Shown: positions 1 through 8,311 of the stretch, in pieces
How positions within the stretch are numbered: position 1 is the stretch's first letter
How the letters are laid out: every line of letters starts with the position of its first letter
From: Ruminococcus sp. FMBCY1
GTDB lineage: Bacteria; Bacillota; Clostridia; Oscillospirales; Acutalibacteraceae
Assembly (NCBI RefSeq): GCF_023921805.1
Contig: NZ_CP074197.1
Span: forward strand, 1,860,001 to 1,924,000
Direction: 5' to 3'
DNA length: 64,000 nucleotides
The notes under the pieces: model-generated
What the model was told of the DNA's origin: nothing
The model's database searches: none
What the model saw: the letters and a program-made list of their open reading frames with translations, nothing else
Position numbers and translations under genes: made by a program

Positions 1-1
1 T

Positions 2-310
2 TACGGTACACCCGAAACACAGCCGAAACCTGAATTTAAAAACGAAGAGGTTGTTGACATTACAGTTGCTTGCTCAAATGAAAACGAGTACAAAAGTTCT
101 CCTTTCGAGGCACAGCCGGAGAAAAAGGAAGAGCCTGCAAAAGAAGTTCAGAACGAACCCGTAAAAGAAGAAGTTAAAACAGAAGAGAAAAAATCTGTTG
201 ATAGGGAGATGGAGGCTTTAAAGGCTTATGTAAATAGGCTCTCACAGAGAGATGCTAAGGACGAAAGCCTTGACGCCGACACCGAAACCGATGACACAGA
301 GTTATTTTGA
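2..310 (+). CDS. C-terminal end of an acidic protein of unknown function
   Basis: The frame is open from the window edge to TGA at 308-310, giving the last 102 residues of a protein that begins outside the window. The visible part is very rich in Glu, Lys and Pro and looks like a disordered tail (for example KKEEPAKEVQNEPVKEE). A short stretch, REMEALKAYVNRLSQRDAK, could be helical. No catalytic motif is visible. A clear terminator follows 24 bases later, so this is a real gene end. The family cannot be named from this fragment. Confidence 0.7.
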   Translation, partial: YGTPETQPKPEFKNEEVVDITVACSNENEYKSSPFEAQPEKKEEPAKEVQNEPVKEEVKTEEKKSVDREMEALKAYVNRLSQRDAKDESLDADTETDDTELF

Positions 311-333
311 TTTTAACTAAAAAATAAATTCTT

Positions 334-368
334 ATCCGCTGTTCTTTGTGAATGGCGGATTTTTTTTG
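334..368 (+). terminator. Rho-independent terminator after the first gene
   Basis: The arms ATCCGC (334-339) and GCGGAT (355-360) form a hairpin followed directly by a run of seven T. It ends the transcript of the acidic protein. Confidence 0.8.
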
Positions 369-384
369 CCGTGAATTTAGGCGG

Positions 385-445
385 TTATTTATCAAAAGTT
401 GGGGTAAATTATGGTTAACTAAACTTTTATAATTCTTATGCCAAA
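385..445. repeat. Solo fragment of the dispersed intergenic repeat family
   Basis: This piece carries the outer-arm signature of the larger repeats near 30.26 and 43.21 kb: ATCAAAAGTTGGGGTAAATT, then ATGGTT, then AAACTTTTATAATT. The hairpin-rich interior is absent. The rest of the 311-694 gap holds only a terminator and the promoter of the next gene. Confidence 0.6.
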
Positions 446-592
446 ATTCACCTTAATTTCACACGGTCAATATAATATAATCATATACAGAGGCTATGAT
501 ATTTACACAGTCAGAAAAAAGTATAGTATCATACGAAATCGCCGATTTTTGTATCATTTTTGCATCTAAACAAAATTGTTGTTCTTTTTTGC

Positions 593-621
593 TTGACAAA
601 ATCGTTGTATAGATATATAGT
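593..621 (+). promoter_or_regulatory. Sigma-A-type promoter of the propeller-protein operon
   Basis: TTGACA (593-598), a 17-bp spacer and TATAGT (616-621) lie about 75 bases upstream of the first start codon. Confidence 0.6.
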
Positions 622-694
622 TATATGTATTAATGAGTGTAATACAAAGTGCGTATATAAAAGCTGATTTGTATAGAAAGGGAGCAACTTTTTA

Positions 695-1912
695 ATGAAA
701 AAGTTTGTGTTGATATTTGTTACTGCGGTTGCGGTGGCTAGTGTTTCTGTTTTTGCCGCATATAATTTACCGGAAAACACCGATGCATCTAAATACGAAA
801 ACACGCATACTATGGCGTCAACTGTTATTAACAAAAAGCCTGCAGAGTTTACTACATCGCCGAATGTTGATATGACAGGATTTGAACTTACCAAAAATTC
901 GCCGTCAAAGTTGAACTTAAAATGCGTTGATGAGTATCAGGAAGAGTGCTTTCCAAACAATGCTTACCACCCAAAGGTGCTTGATTTAGGTAAAGACGGT
1001 TGGAACGGATACAGATACTGGGTGTCATACACTCCGTATCCGCAAGGCAATGATGAATACGAAAATCCGCATATTGTTGCATCGAACGATTTAATTAACT
1101 ATTCCGAAATTAAATTTTCGCAACCTGTTCTCTCAAATTATAAAAATGGCAGATGCTTTAATTCGGACAGTGAGATCGTTTATAACAATGACTTGAATCG
1201 TCTTGAGATAATATGGAGATACACAGACTATGATATTGATTATGCCTCTCTTTTAATGAGTTATTCATATGACGGCAATACATGGAGCAAACCGGAAACT
1301 TTTTTTGAAACCTATGACAGAAAAAAAGAAGATATGGTAAGTCCCGGTATTGTATATGATAGCGGTACATACAGAGTGTGGTATGTAAATGCTTATAAAG
1401 TAAAGTATCGTGAACTCAAGGATGGAAAATGGTCAAAAATAAGAATGTGTAAACTGCCTTATGAAAACGATGCATTTACATGGCATATAGATTTAATTAA
1501 GAATAATGATAAGTACGAAATTCTGACTTGTGCAACCGAAGATAAGCAAGATAGAAAACATATGAATCTTTACTATGCAAAGTCAGATGACGGATTGAAA
1601 TTCGGCACTGCAAAAAAGGTTCTTGAGCCTACCGGTAACGATTTTGACTGGGACGGCAACGGACTTTACAGGTCGACATTTATGTATTCGGACGGAATGT
1701 ATTATGTCCTTTACGGCGGAAGAAATGACGCCAAAAATTTTGGTGTGGGACTTTTATTCGGCAAAGATATGTATAATCTTTACGGTACAAACTGCGATTA
1801 TATAAATGACGGAGTAAACAGCGCCGGGAAGTTTTGGAATTTTATAGATCAGTATAAAGATTTTTCAAGTGAATCCGAGATAAGCGAGAAAGGCTTTAAA
1901 GTTGACGGTTGA
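695..1912 (+). CDS. Secreted GH43/GH32-like beta-propeller protein, paralogue 1
   Basis: A 405-residue protein with an N-terminal signal peptide (MKKFVLIFVTAVAVASVSVF) that lacks a lipobox Cys and is probably cleaved near FAA. The body has short repeated Trp/Tyr/Asp-rich segments such as GWNGYRYWVSYTPYP, ENPHIVASND and WDGNGLYRSTF. This pattern is typical of five-bladed propeller glycosidases and sialidase-like proteins. The start follows an AAAGGGAG ribosome site. It heads an operon with a close paralogue 35 bases downstream. A carbohydrate target is inferred from the fold only; the substrate and catalytic acids cannot be assigned. Confidence 0.7.
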   Translation: MKKFVLIFVTAVAVASVSVFAAYNLPENTDASKYENTHTMASTVINKKPAEFTTSPNVDMTGFELTKNSPSKLNLKCVDEYQEECFPNNAYHPKVLDLGKDGWNGYRYWVSYTPYPQGNDEYENPHIVASNDLINYSEIKFSQPVLSNYKNGRCFNSDSEIVYNNDLNRLEIIWRYTDYDIDYASLLMSYSYDGNTWSKPETFFETYDRKKEDMVSPGIVYDSGTYRVWYVNAYKVKYRELKDGKWSKIRMCKLPYENDAFTWHIDLIKNNDKYEILTCATEDKQDRKHMNLYYAKSDDGLKFGTAKKVLEPTGNDFDWDGNGLYRSTFMYSDGMYYVLYGGRNDAKNFGVGLLFGKDMYNLYGTNCDYINDGVNSAGKFWNFIDQYKDFSSESEISEKGFKVDG

Positions 1913-1947
1913 CTTAGTAATGCTGATTTAGTTTAGAAAGGGTACAT

Positions 1948-3144
1948 ATGAAGAGAATACTTGCATTTTTGCTTGTGGCAGTTATGACTGCATCGGTTTT
2001 TGCAGGCTGTGCAAATACAGGAAATGCTGTTTCAAACGGTGTGAGTGAAAGTACAACATCAACATCAGAAACAAAGCCGCAGATATCATCAGCCGCTTTA
2101 AGCAAACAAACTAATTTAAAAAGTAAAAATACAGAAACTGACTCAAAAAAGAAATTTAAACAGGATTTTAATTTTTCTTCAAATTCAATAAGCAAACTTA
2201 ATTTGATAAATTCCGACAGTACAATTGAAAGTTACTATCCGAACAATGCATATCATCCAAAGCTGATTGATATGGGTAAGGAATGGAACGGTTACAGATT
2301 TTGGTTGTCTTACACACCTTATCCAAGTGGTAATGACTACTACGAAAATCCGCAGATTGTCGGAACAAACGATCTTATAAATTATTCGGAGGTAAAATTT
2401 ACAGAGCCGCCGCTTGCAAATTATAAAAAATCCGTACGCTATAATTCGGACAGTCATCTTGTATATAACAAAGAACTTGACCGCCTTGAGTTGTTTTGGA
2501 GATATACGGATTACGATACCGACTATATGGCATTGTATATGAGATATTCGTATGACGGTGATAATTGGAGCGACAAACTTGTCTATTTTGAAACCTACGA
2601 AAAAGAAAAGTATGATATGGTGAGTCCTGCCATAATCCGTGACGACGGTGCATATAAAGTATGGTATGTGTGTCATTATCAACTCTATTACAGAGAATTG
2701 AGAAACGGTGTATGGTCGCAGCCTCAACCGACAGACTTAACTTTTGAAGACGGTGCATATGTATGGCACCCTGATGTAATAAAAACAAACCGTGGATATG
2801 AATTGTTAGCCTGCGCTACAACCAATAAAAAAGACAGAAAGCATATGAATCTGTATTTTTCAGCATCGGAGGACGGGTTCAATTGGGAAACAGCAATGAA
2901 AGTAGCTTCTCCGTCAGATGATTATACAGCGTGGGACGGCGGCGGACTTTACAGACCGTCATTCATATATGCGAATAATCACTATATAGTTATGTACAGT
3001 GCAAGAAACGATTACAACGACTTCGGTATCGGACTCCTTGTCGGCAGGAATATGTTTAACCTGCATGGTACCGATTTGGATTATATATATAATGGTCAGG
3101 CAGATGCCTCACACTTGTGGGATTATCTGAACAACGATTTATAA
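1948..3144 (+). CDS. Lipoprotein GH43/GH32-like beta-propeller protein, paralogue 2
   Basis: A 398-residue paralogue of the preceding gene. Shared blocks include SYYPNNAYHPKLIDMG, the WNGYRFWLSYTPYP region, ENPQIVGTNDLINYSE and DRKHMNLYF, so the two arose by tandem duplication. Unlike its partner it has a lipobox (SVFAGC, Cys at residue 21), so it should be anchored to the outer face of the membrane. A Ser/Thr/Lys-rich linker of about 50 residues follows. RBS AGAAAGGG precedes ATG. The likely role is binding or cleaving a glycan at the cell surface; enzymatic activity is not proven by visible motifs. Confidence 0.72.
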   Translation: MKRILAFLLVAVMTASVFAGCANTGNAVSNGVSESTTSTSETKPQISSAALSKQTNLKSKNTETDSKKKFKQDFNFSSNSISKLNLINSDSTIESYYPNNAYHPKLIDMGKEWNGYRFWLSYTPYPSGNDYYENPQIVGTNDLINYSEVKFTEPPLANYKKSVRYNSDSHLVYNKELDRLELFWRYTDYDTDYMALYMRYSYDGDNWSDKLVYFETYEKEKYDMVSPAIIRDDGAYKVWYVCHYQLYYRELRNGVWSQPQPTDLTFEDGAYVWHPDVIKTNRGYELLACATTNKKDRKHMNLYFSASEDGFNWETAMKVASPSDDYTAWDGGGLYRPSFIYANNHYIVMYSARNDYNDFGIGLLVGRNMFNLHGTDLDYIYNGQADASHLWDYLNNDL

Positions 3145-3189
3145 ACCGTGCAATGCGACTTACGCACGGAAATGTTTGGAGGTGACAAA

Positions 3190-3606
3190 ATGAATACTGA
3201 AAAGCGTGCTGTAGTGCTTGCTTGTGTAACACTGCAGTTTGATTGCGACCGAATTATTAAGATTGCAAAGCAGATTGCAGACGATACGGACTGCGACTTA
3301 AGAGTATTGTCTGTGCTTGAGCCTACACACGATTACACCGAGGCAGCTTGGCAGATTGAATACCTTAATATGGTATCAAAACAGTTTGGTGCGGATATGA
3401 CAGTGCTTTTTGATAAGAACGCAGATCGTGCAGCGGCTGAATTTGCCAAGAAAAATAATGTCGTAAGAATTGTAACGGGACTTCACGATGGCGGTAAAGA
3501 AAGCTTCCTTGTAGGCTTTAACATAATTTTGCCTGAAATGCCGCTTACAATGGTTGCAAAAGATAATATGGTCTATTCTATGGATGTATGTAAGGTATGT
3601 TCATAA
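3190..3606 (+). CDS. UspA-like universal stress protein
   Basis: A 138-residue cytoplasmic protein with the alpha/beta pattern of the universal stress protein superfamily: an initial hydrophobic strand AVVLACVTLQFD, then KIAKQIADDTDCDLRVLSVL, a second half with NNVVRIVTGLHDGGKE, and a final strand PLTMVAKD. The ATP-binding G-2x-G-9x-G signature is not clear, so nucleotide binding is uncertain. The ATG at 3190 is chosen because GGAGGTGA sits eight bases upstream; an earlier in-frame ATG lacks this. It is the third gene of the propeller operon, ending in a terminator. It also resembles the Usp-like part of KdpD sensors. Confidence 0.65.
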   Translation: MNTEKRAVVLACVTLQFDCDRIIKIAKQIADDTDCDLRVLSVLEPTHDYTEAAWQIEYLNMVSKQFGADMTVLFDKNADRAAAEFAKKNNVVRIVTGLHDGGKESFLVGFNIILPEMPLTMVAKDNMVYSMDVCKVCS

Positions 3607-3682
3607 GAATTTAAAATTATTTAATATGTTAATGTGATTTAAAAGTTTGCAAATTCTTTTTCTTTCTTAATATACTCTCCCT

Positions 3683-3724
3683 AAAAAGGCTGACTTCGGC
3701 AATTGATACCGAGTCAGCCTTTTA
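3683..3724. terminator. Bidirectional terminator between convergent genes
   Basis: AAAAAGGCTGACTTCGG pairs with CCGAGTCAGCCTTTT. A-rich and T-rich flanks on the two sides let it work for the Usp gene and for the opposing DUF4143 ATPase gene. Confidence 0.85.
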
Positions 3725-3777
3725 TAATTATTTTGCTAAACTATAAATTATTTATATTACCTTATAATTCAGCTGTG

Positions 3778-5130
3778 TTAAAATTCTATATTGTTTTCCA
3801 AAGTTGAATTAGCGTTAAAAAACATTATATAATAAATCGGAATATAAGTTATTTTGCCTTTTGTCTGAACTTTTCTTTCGTTTGATACTACAAAGGCTTT
3901 TTTTATGTGGTAGTCTTCATTTTGTACAAATGTATTAAGAGCACTGTGAACTGTGTAATCTTTGCCCGATTTAACCTCAATAGGTACTGCCGAAAGGCTG
4001 TTATAGTCATCTATCAAATAATCAACTTCGCCCTTACTGCGGTTGTCATAGTAAAATAATTTATATCCGTGCGCAGTCAATTCGCTTGCCACTACAGTTT
4101 CATATACCGAGCCAAGATTTATACTGCTTTTATTATCCAAAATTGCTCTGATATTATTACCGTACAAAATACTTGTCAAAATACCCACATCATTAAGATA
4201 TAGTTTCAGCAGATTTTTTCCTGTGGATTCAATTAACGGAAAAACAGGATTGGAAATTGCCTGTACATTAAGTGCTATGCCGGCGCTTATAAGATATTCA
4301 AATTCATCACTGTAATCTGTAAAAGTTTTGCCTTTTTTATTTTCAATGTTTTTTGCTATTACTCGTTTCTTTTTATTTTCCATATTAGAAGGAATAAGAT
4401 CATAAATTCTGCGTATTTTTAGCTTTTTTTCTTCATCATATTTTGATGCGTCTGCTGCATAATAATCGTGTGTTTCGTTTTGGATATTTCGCACGGACTG
4501 AATATTTTTTTCATTAAGATATGAGTTGACTGCATCCGGAAGACCGCCTATAAGCAGATATTTTTGAAAATAATCCATCATTTTATTGTGCATATTTTCA
4601 TCAAGTGATTGTAATTCTTTGAATTTATTTTGCACTGCGGAGATTACAAATTCATTCATTCCGTTAGCATACAAAAATTCTTCAAAATCAAGCGGATACA
4701 TTCGTACTTTACGAATACTTCCTATAGGAATTGATGTTGTTTGCGACAATGTTACACCCAAAAGCGAGCCGCTTGCTATATATGTGAACTTATTATCTTG
4801 AGATAAAAACTTAAGCAGTGTAAGTAAATGCGGATATGCCTGAATTTCATCTATAAATATTAATGTGTCGGATTTAGCTTTCATTTTATTGCCTGCAATC
4901 ATACTTACTTGCAAATAAAAATCTTCAATAGTTTTTGTATTGGCAAAAAGACGGTCGCCTATGGAATCTTCAACCATATTTATTTCAATAAAATTTTCAA
5001 ATAATCTTTGACCTACATAACGAATAATATATGTTTTTCCGACCTGCCTTGCGCCGTCAATCAAAAGAATTTTTTGAGTGTCAGATTTTAAATGTTCGTC
5101 AATCAATTTTTCGATTTTTCTGTAGAGCAT
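3778..5130 (-). CDS. AAA-family ATPase with C-terminal DUF4143 domain
   Basis: A 450-residue protein. An N-terminal P-loop ATPase has Walker A GARQVGKT (residues about 26-33) and Walker B TLIFIDEIQ (about 100-110). The C-terminal DUF4143 part holds GEVDYLIDD and VPIEVKSGK, spaced like a PD-(D/E)xK nuclease-like core. The family is common in bacterial accessory DNA and its function is unsettled. The ATG at 5130 is chosen because GGAGGAAATGAT precedes it, whereas upstream in-frame codons run into the promoter. The gene stands alone on its strand. Its promoter carries three phased repeats (see separate entries), which suggests control by a dedicated or self-encoded DNA-binding factor. Confidence 0.85.
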   Translation of the reverse strand: MLYRKIEKLIDEHLKSDTQKILLIDGARQVGKTYIIRYVGQRLFENFIEINMVEDSIGDRLFANTKTIEDFYLQVSMIAGNKMKAKSDTLIFIDEIQAYPHLLTLLKFLSQDNKFTYIASGSLLGVTLSQTTSIPIGSIRKVRMYPLDFEEFLYANGMNEFVISAVQNKFKELQSLDENMHNKMMDYFQKYLLIGGLPDAVNSYLNEKNIQSVRNIQNETHDYYAADASKYDEEKKLKIRRIYDLIPSNMENKKKRVIAKNIENKKGKTFTDYSDEFEYLISAGIALNVQAISNPVFPLIESTGKNLLKLYLNDVGILTSILYGNNIRAILDNKSSINLGSVYETVVASELTAHGYKLFYYDNRSKGEVDYLIDDYNSLSAVPIEVKSGKDYTVHSALNTFVQNEDYHIKKAFVVSNERKVQTKGKITYIPIYYIMFFNANSTLENNIEF

Positions 5131-5146
5131 ATCATTTCCTCCGTTC

Positions 5147-5223
5147 TGACTTTTCAAGTAAATTTTATCACAAATAATATGACTTTTCAATAATATGATG
5201 TCGAATAAATTATGACTTTTCAA
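5147..5223 (-). repeat. Three 11-bp direct repeats at exact 33-bp spacing in a promoter
   Basis: TTGAAAAGTCA (minus strand) occurs at 5213-5223, 5180-5190 and 5147-5157, identical each time and 33 bp apart, about three helical turns. The middle copy supplies the -35 box and the proximal one covers the likely transcription start. The layout looks like operator sites for a protein binding one DNA face. Confidence 0.75.
5162..5190 (-). promoter_or_regulatory. Promoter of the DUF4143 ATPase gene
   Basis: On the minus strand, TTGAAA (5190-5185), a 17-bp spacer and TAAAAT (5167-5162) form a promoter with a leader of roughly 25 bases. Confidence 0.65.
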
Positions 5224-5275
5224 AGTTTGTGGGTGTGGGCAAAGCCCGCAAGACTTTAAAAAGCCTTGTTCTGAT
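5221..5275. repeat. Collapsed copy of the dispersed intergenic repeat
   Basis: GTGGGTGTGGGCAAAGCCC is joined directly to CGCAAGACTTTAAAAAGCC. These match the two inner ends of the full-length repeats near 30.3 and 43.3 kb with the whole centre missing. Confidence 0.55.
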
Positions 5276-5296
5276 TTTTTATTATTTAAGCAATGC

Positions 5297-5330
5297 AAAA
5301 GGGCTGTCCCAAAACGGGACAGCCCAAAAT
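5297..5330 (-). terminator. Terminator of ppdK
   Basis: GGGCTGTCCC (5301-5310) pairs with GGGACAGCCC (5316-5325) around AAAAC. On the minus strand it is followed by TTTT. Confidence 0.85.
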
Positions 5331-5366
5331 ATTACGCTATATAATATCAGTACAAAAATGACTGAA

Positions 5367-7994
5367 TTACATCTCAGCAATAGCAGCCTGAGCAGCAGCA
5401 AGTCTTGCGATCGGCACACGGAATGGTGAACATGATACATAGTCAAGACCAATCTTATGACAGAACTCAACTGATGATGGGTCACCGCCGTGCTCACCGC
5501 AGATACCTACGTGGAGCTTGTTGTTTACAGGCTTACCGAGCTTAATAGCTGTTTCCATGAGCTTGCCAACACCTGTCTGGTCGAGCTTAGCAAATGGATC
5601 GTTCTCGAATATCTTAGCATCGTAGTAAGCGTTGAGGAACTTACCTGCGTCATCTCTTGAGAAGCCGAATGTCATCTGTGTAAGGTCGTTTGTACCGAAG
5701 CAGAAGAAGTCAGCCTCTGTAGCGATCTCGTCAGCTGTAAGAGCAGCTCTTGGAATCTCGATCATTGTACCAACTTCGTACTCAAGCTCGATGCCTGCAG
5801 CTGCGATTTCAGCGTCAGCTGTTTCAACAACCATCTTCTTAACATACTTAAGTTCCTTAACCTCGCATACGAGCGGAATCATAATTTCAGGCTTAACTGT
5901 CCAATCAGGATGAGCCTTCTTAACATTGATAGCTGCACGGATAACAGCCTTTGTCTGCATCTTAGCAATTTCAGGATATGTTACTGCAAGACGGCAGCCA
6001 CGGTGACCCATCATTGGGTTGAACTCGTGGAGTGAAGCAATGATAGCCTTGATTGCTTCAACGCTCTTGCCCTGAGCAGCAGCAAGTTTCTCAATGTCAG
6101 CTTCCTCTGTAGGAACGAACTCGTGGAGTGGCGGATCAAGGAATCTGATTGTAACCGGGTTACCCTCAAGAGCCTCATAAAGAGCCTCGAAGTCGCCCTG
6201 CTGGTAAGGAAGAATCTTATCAAGAGCAGCTTCTCTCTCTTCTACTGTATCAGAGCAGATCATCTCTCTGAATGCAGCGATTCTGTCCTCTTCAAAGAAC
6301 ATATGCTCTGTACGGCAAAGACCGATACCCTCGGCACCGAGCTCACGAGCCTTTTTAGCATCAGCAGGTGTATCAGCGTTTGTTCTTACTTTAAGCTTTC
6401 TGTACTTGTCAGCCCAGCTCATAATTCTGCCGAACTCGCCTGCGATAGTAGCGTCAACAGTTGGAATAACACCGTCATAGATGTTACCTGTTGAACCGTC
6501 GATTGAAATGTAGTCACCCTCGTGGAACTCTTTGCCTGCGAGTGTGAACTTCTTGTTAGCTTCGTCCATGTTGATGTCGCCGCAACCTGATACACAGCAA
6601 GTACCCATACCACGAGCAACAACAGCAGCGTGTGATGTCATACCGCCACGAACTGTGAGGATACCCTGTGAAGCCTTCATACCTGTGATGTCCTCAGGTG
6701 AAGTCTCAAGACGAACGAGAACAACCTTCTCGCCCTTTGCGTTCCAAGCCTCAGCATCTTCAGCTGTGAATACAACCTTACCGCAAGCAGCACCCGGTGA
6801 AGCACCAAGACCCTTGCCGATTGGTGTAGCAGCCTTAAGAGCAGCAGCATCAAACTGTGGGTGGAGAAGTGTGTCGAGGTTACGAGGGTCGATCATAGCA
6901 ACTGCCTCTGCCTCTGTTCTCATGCCCTCGTCAACGAGGTCACAAGCAATCTTAAGAGCAGCCTGAGCTGTTCTCTTACCGTTTCTTGTCTGGAGCATAT
7001 AGAGCTTCTTGTTCTCAACAGTGAACTCCATATCCTGCATATCTCTGTAGTGATCCTCAAGAGTTTTGCAAACAGTCTGGAACTGAGCAAATGCCTCAGG
7101 GAATGTTTCAGCCATCTGAGCGATTGGCATTGGTGTACGAACACCTGCAACTACGTCTTCGCCCTGTGCGTTTGTAAGGAACTCACCCATGAGCTTCTTT
7201 TCACCTGTAGCAGGATCTCTTGTAAATGCAACACCTGTACCGCAATCGTCACCCATATTACCGAATGCCATTGACTGTACGTTTACTGCAGTACCCCATG
7301 AATAAGGAATATCGTTATCACGACGATATACGTTAGCTCTTGGGTTATCCCATGAACGGAATACAGCCTTGATAGCGCCCATAAGCTGCTCCTTAGGATC
7401 GTCAGGGAAGTCAACGCCGATTTTAGCCTTGTACTCTGCCTTGAACTGTGAAGCAAGCTCCTTAAGATCGTCAGCGTCAAGCTCAACGTCCTGTGTAACG
7501 CCCTTCTTAGCCTTCATTTCGTCGATAAGCTCTTCAAAGTACTTCTTACCAACTTCCATAACTACATCAGAATACATCTGAATAAATCTTCTGTAGCAGT
7601 CCCAAGCCCAACGAGGGTTGTTGGACTTCTTTGCAATAACTTCAACAACTTCTTCGTTAAGACCGAGGTTGAGGATTGTATCCATCATACCTGGCATTGA
7701 TGCTCTGGCACCTGAACGAACTGAAACGAGGAGCGGATTCTCTAAGTCACCGAACTTCTTGCCTGTGATCTCTTCCATCTTGCCGATGTACTCGTTGATC
7801 TGACCCTGAATTTCTTCGTTGATCTCTCTGCCGTCCTCATAGTACTGAGTACAAGCCTCTGTTGTAATTGTAAAGCCCTGTGGTACAGGAAGTCCTAAAC
7901 TTGTCATTTCTGCAAGGTTAGCACCCTTACCGCCGAGAAGCTCACGCATGTTAGCATTACCTTCTGAGAAAAGGTATACCCATTTGTTTGCCAT
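5367..7994 (-). CDS. ppdK: Pyruvate, phosphate dikinase
   Basis: An 875-residue cytoplasmic enzyme that interconverts pyruvate, ATP and phosphate with phosphoenolpyruvate, AMP and pyrophosphate. In anaerobic Clostridia it often runs glycolytically. Visible parts: the N-terminal ATP-grasp region (GGKGANLAEM near residue 22; SVRSGARASMPGMMDTILN), the swivelling phospho-His domain GGMTSHAAVVARGMG (His about residue 453), and the C-terminal PEP-binding barrel ending with CGEHGGDP and its catalytic Cys. Length matches the family. AGGAGG precedes the ATG. It is a single-gene unit with its own terminator. Confidence 0.97.
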   Translation of the reverse strand: MANKWVYLFSEGNANMRELLGGKGANLAEMTSLGLPVPQGFTITTEACTQYYEDGREINEEIQGQINEYIGKMEEITGKKFGDLENPLLVSVRSGARASMPGMMDTILNLGLNEEVVEVIAKKSNNPRWAWDCYRRFIQMYSDVVMEVGKKYFEELIDEMKAKKGVTQDVELDADDLKELASQFKAEYKAKIGVDFPDDPKEQLMGAIKAVFRSWDNPRANVYRRDNDIPYSWGTAVNVQSMAFGNMGDDCGTGVAFTRDPATGEKKLMGEFLTNAQGEDVVAGVRTPMPIAQMAETFPEAFAQFQTVCKTLEDHYRDMQDMEFTVENKKLYMLQTRNGKRTAQAALKIACDLVDEGMRTEAEAVAMIDPRNLDTLLHPQFDAAALKAATPIGKGLGASPGAACGKVVFTAEDAEAWNAKGEKVVLVRLETSPEDITGMKASQGILTVRGGMTSHAAVVARGMGTCCVSGCGDINMDEANKKFTLAGKEFHEGDYISIDGSTGNIYDGVIPTVDATIAGEFGRIMSWADKYRKLKVRTNADTPADAKKARELGAEGIGLCRTEHMFFEEDRIAAFREMICSDTVEEREAALDKILPYQQGDFEALYEALEGNPVTIRFLDPPLHEFVPTEEADIEKLAAAQGKSVEAIKAIIASLHEFNPMMGHRGCRLAVTYPEIAKMQTKAVIRAAINVKKAHPDWTVKPEIMIPLVCEVKELKYVKKMVVETADAEIAAAGIELEYEVGTMIEIPRAALTADEIATEADFFCFGTNDLTQMTFGFSRDDAGKFLNAYYDAKIFENDPFAKLDQTGVGKLMETAIKLGKPVNNKLHVGICGEHGGDPSSVEFCHKIGLDYVSCSPFRVPIARLAAAQAAIAEM

Positions 7995-8213
7995 TTTGGT
8001 AATCCTCCTAAAAATAATAAATTATACGGCTGTGGCGAAAATTGTGTCAAAATTCGCCCGCTTGTATAAGCCTACACATAATTATAACAAAGTTTGTTCA
8101 AAATAGCTATAGATTTTTTAAAATTTTTTCCTATAAAATTCAATTTTATACTTCATCAATATTGTATAAATCGTTTAAATTTACCCCTAATGTTGTTTTT
8201 TTGTAAAATACTC
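7995..8213. other. AT-rich divergent intergenic region
   Basis: This is the leader and promoter side of ppdK. On the minus strand an extended -10 element, TGTTATAAT (core at 8086-8081), lies about 85 bases from the start codon; its -35 is poor. No ORF, riboswitch fold or repeat was seen in the rest. Confidence 0.45.
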
Positions 8214-8241
8214 TTGAAATTTGTATTTTTTATGCGATAAT
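8214..8241 (+). promoter_or_regulatory. Promoter of the glmU-like/prs operon
   Basis: TTGAAA (8214-8219), 16 bp, GATAAT (8236-8241), about 70 bases before the start codon. Confidence 0.55.
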
Positions 8242-8311
8242 ATTAATATGTCTTGTTGTGTGTACATATTAAAGTAAACACACAAATTACAGAATACCAA
8301 GGAGATTACAT

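Noticed and set aside
529..894. Minus-strand open frame over the promoter and start of the first propeller gene
   Set aside because: It lacks a ribosome site, crosses a good promoter, and shadows a clear coding frame on the other strand.
5147..5223. The three 11-bp repeats as a mini CRISPR array or replication iterons
   Set aside because: The repeats are too short for CRISPR, the between-repeat DNA contains a promoter, and no cas or replication-initiator gene is near. Operator sites fit better.
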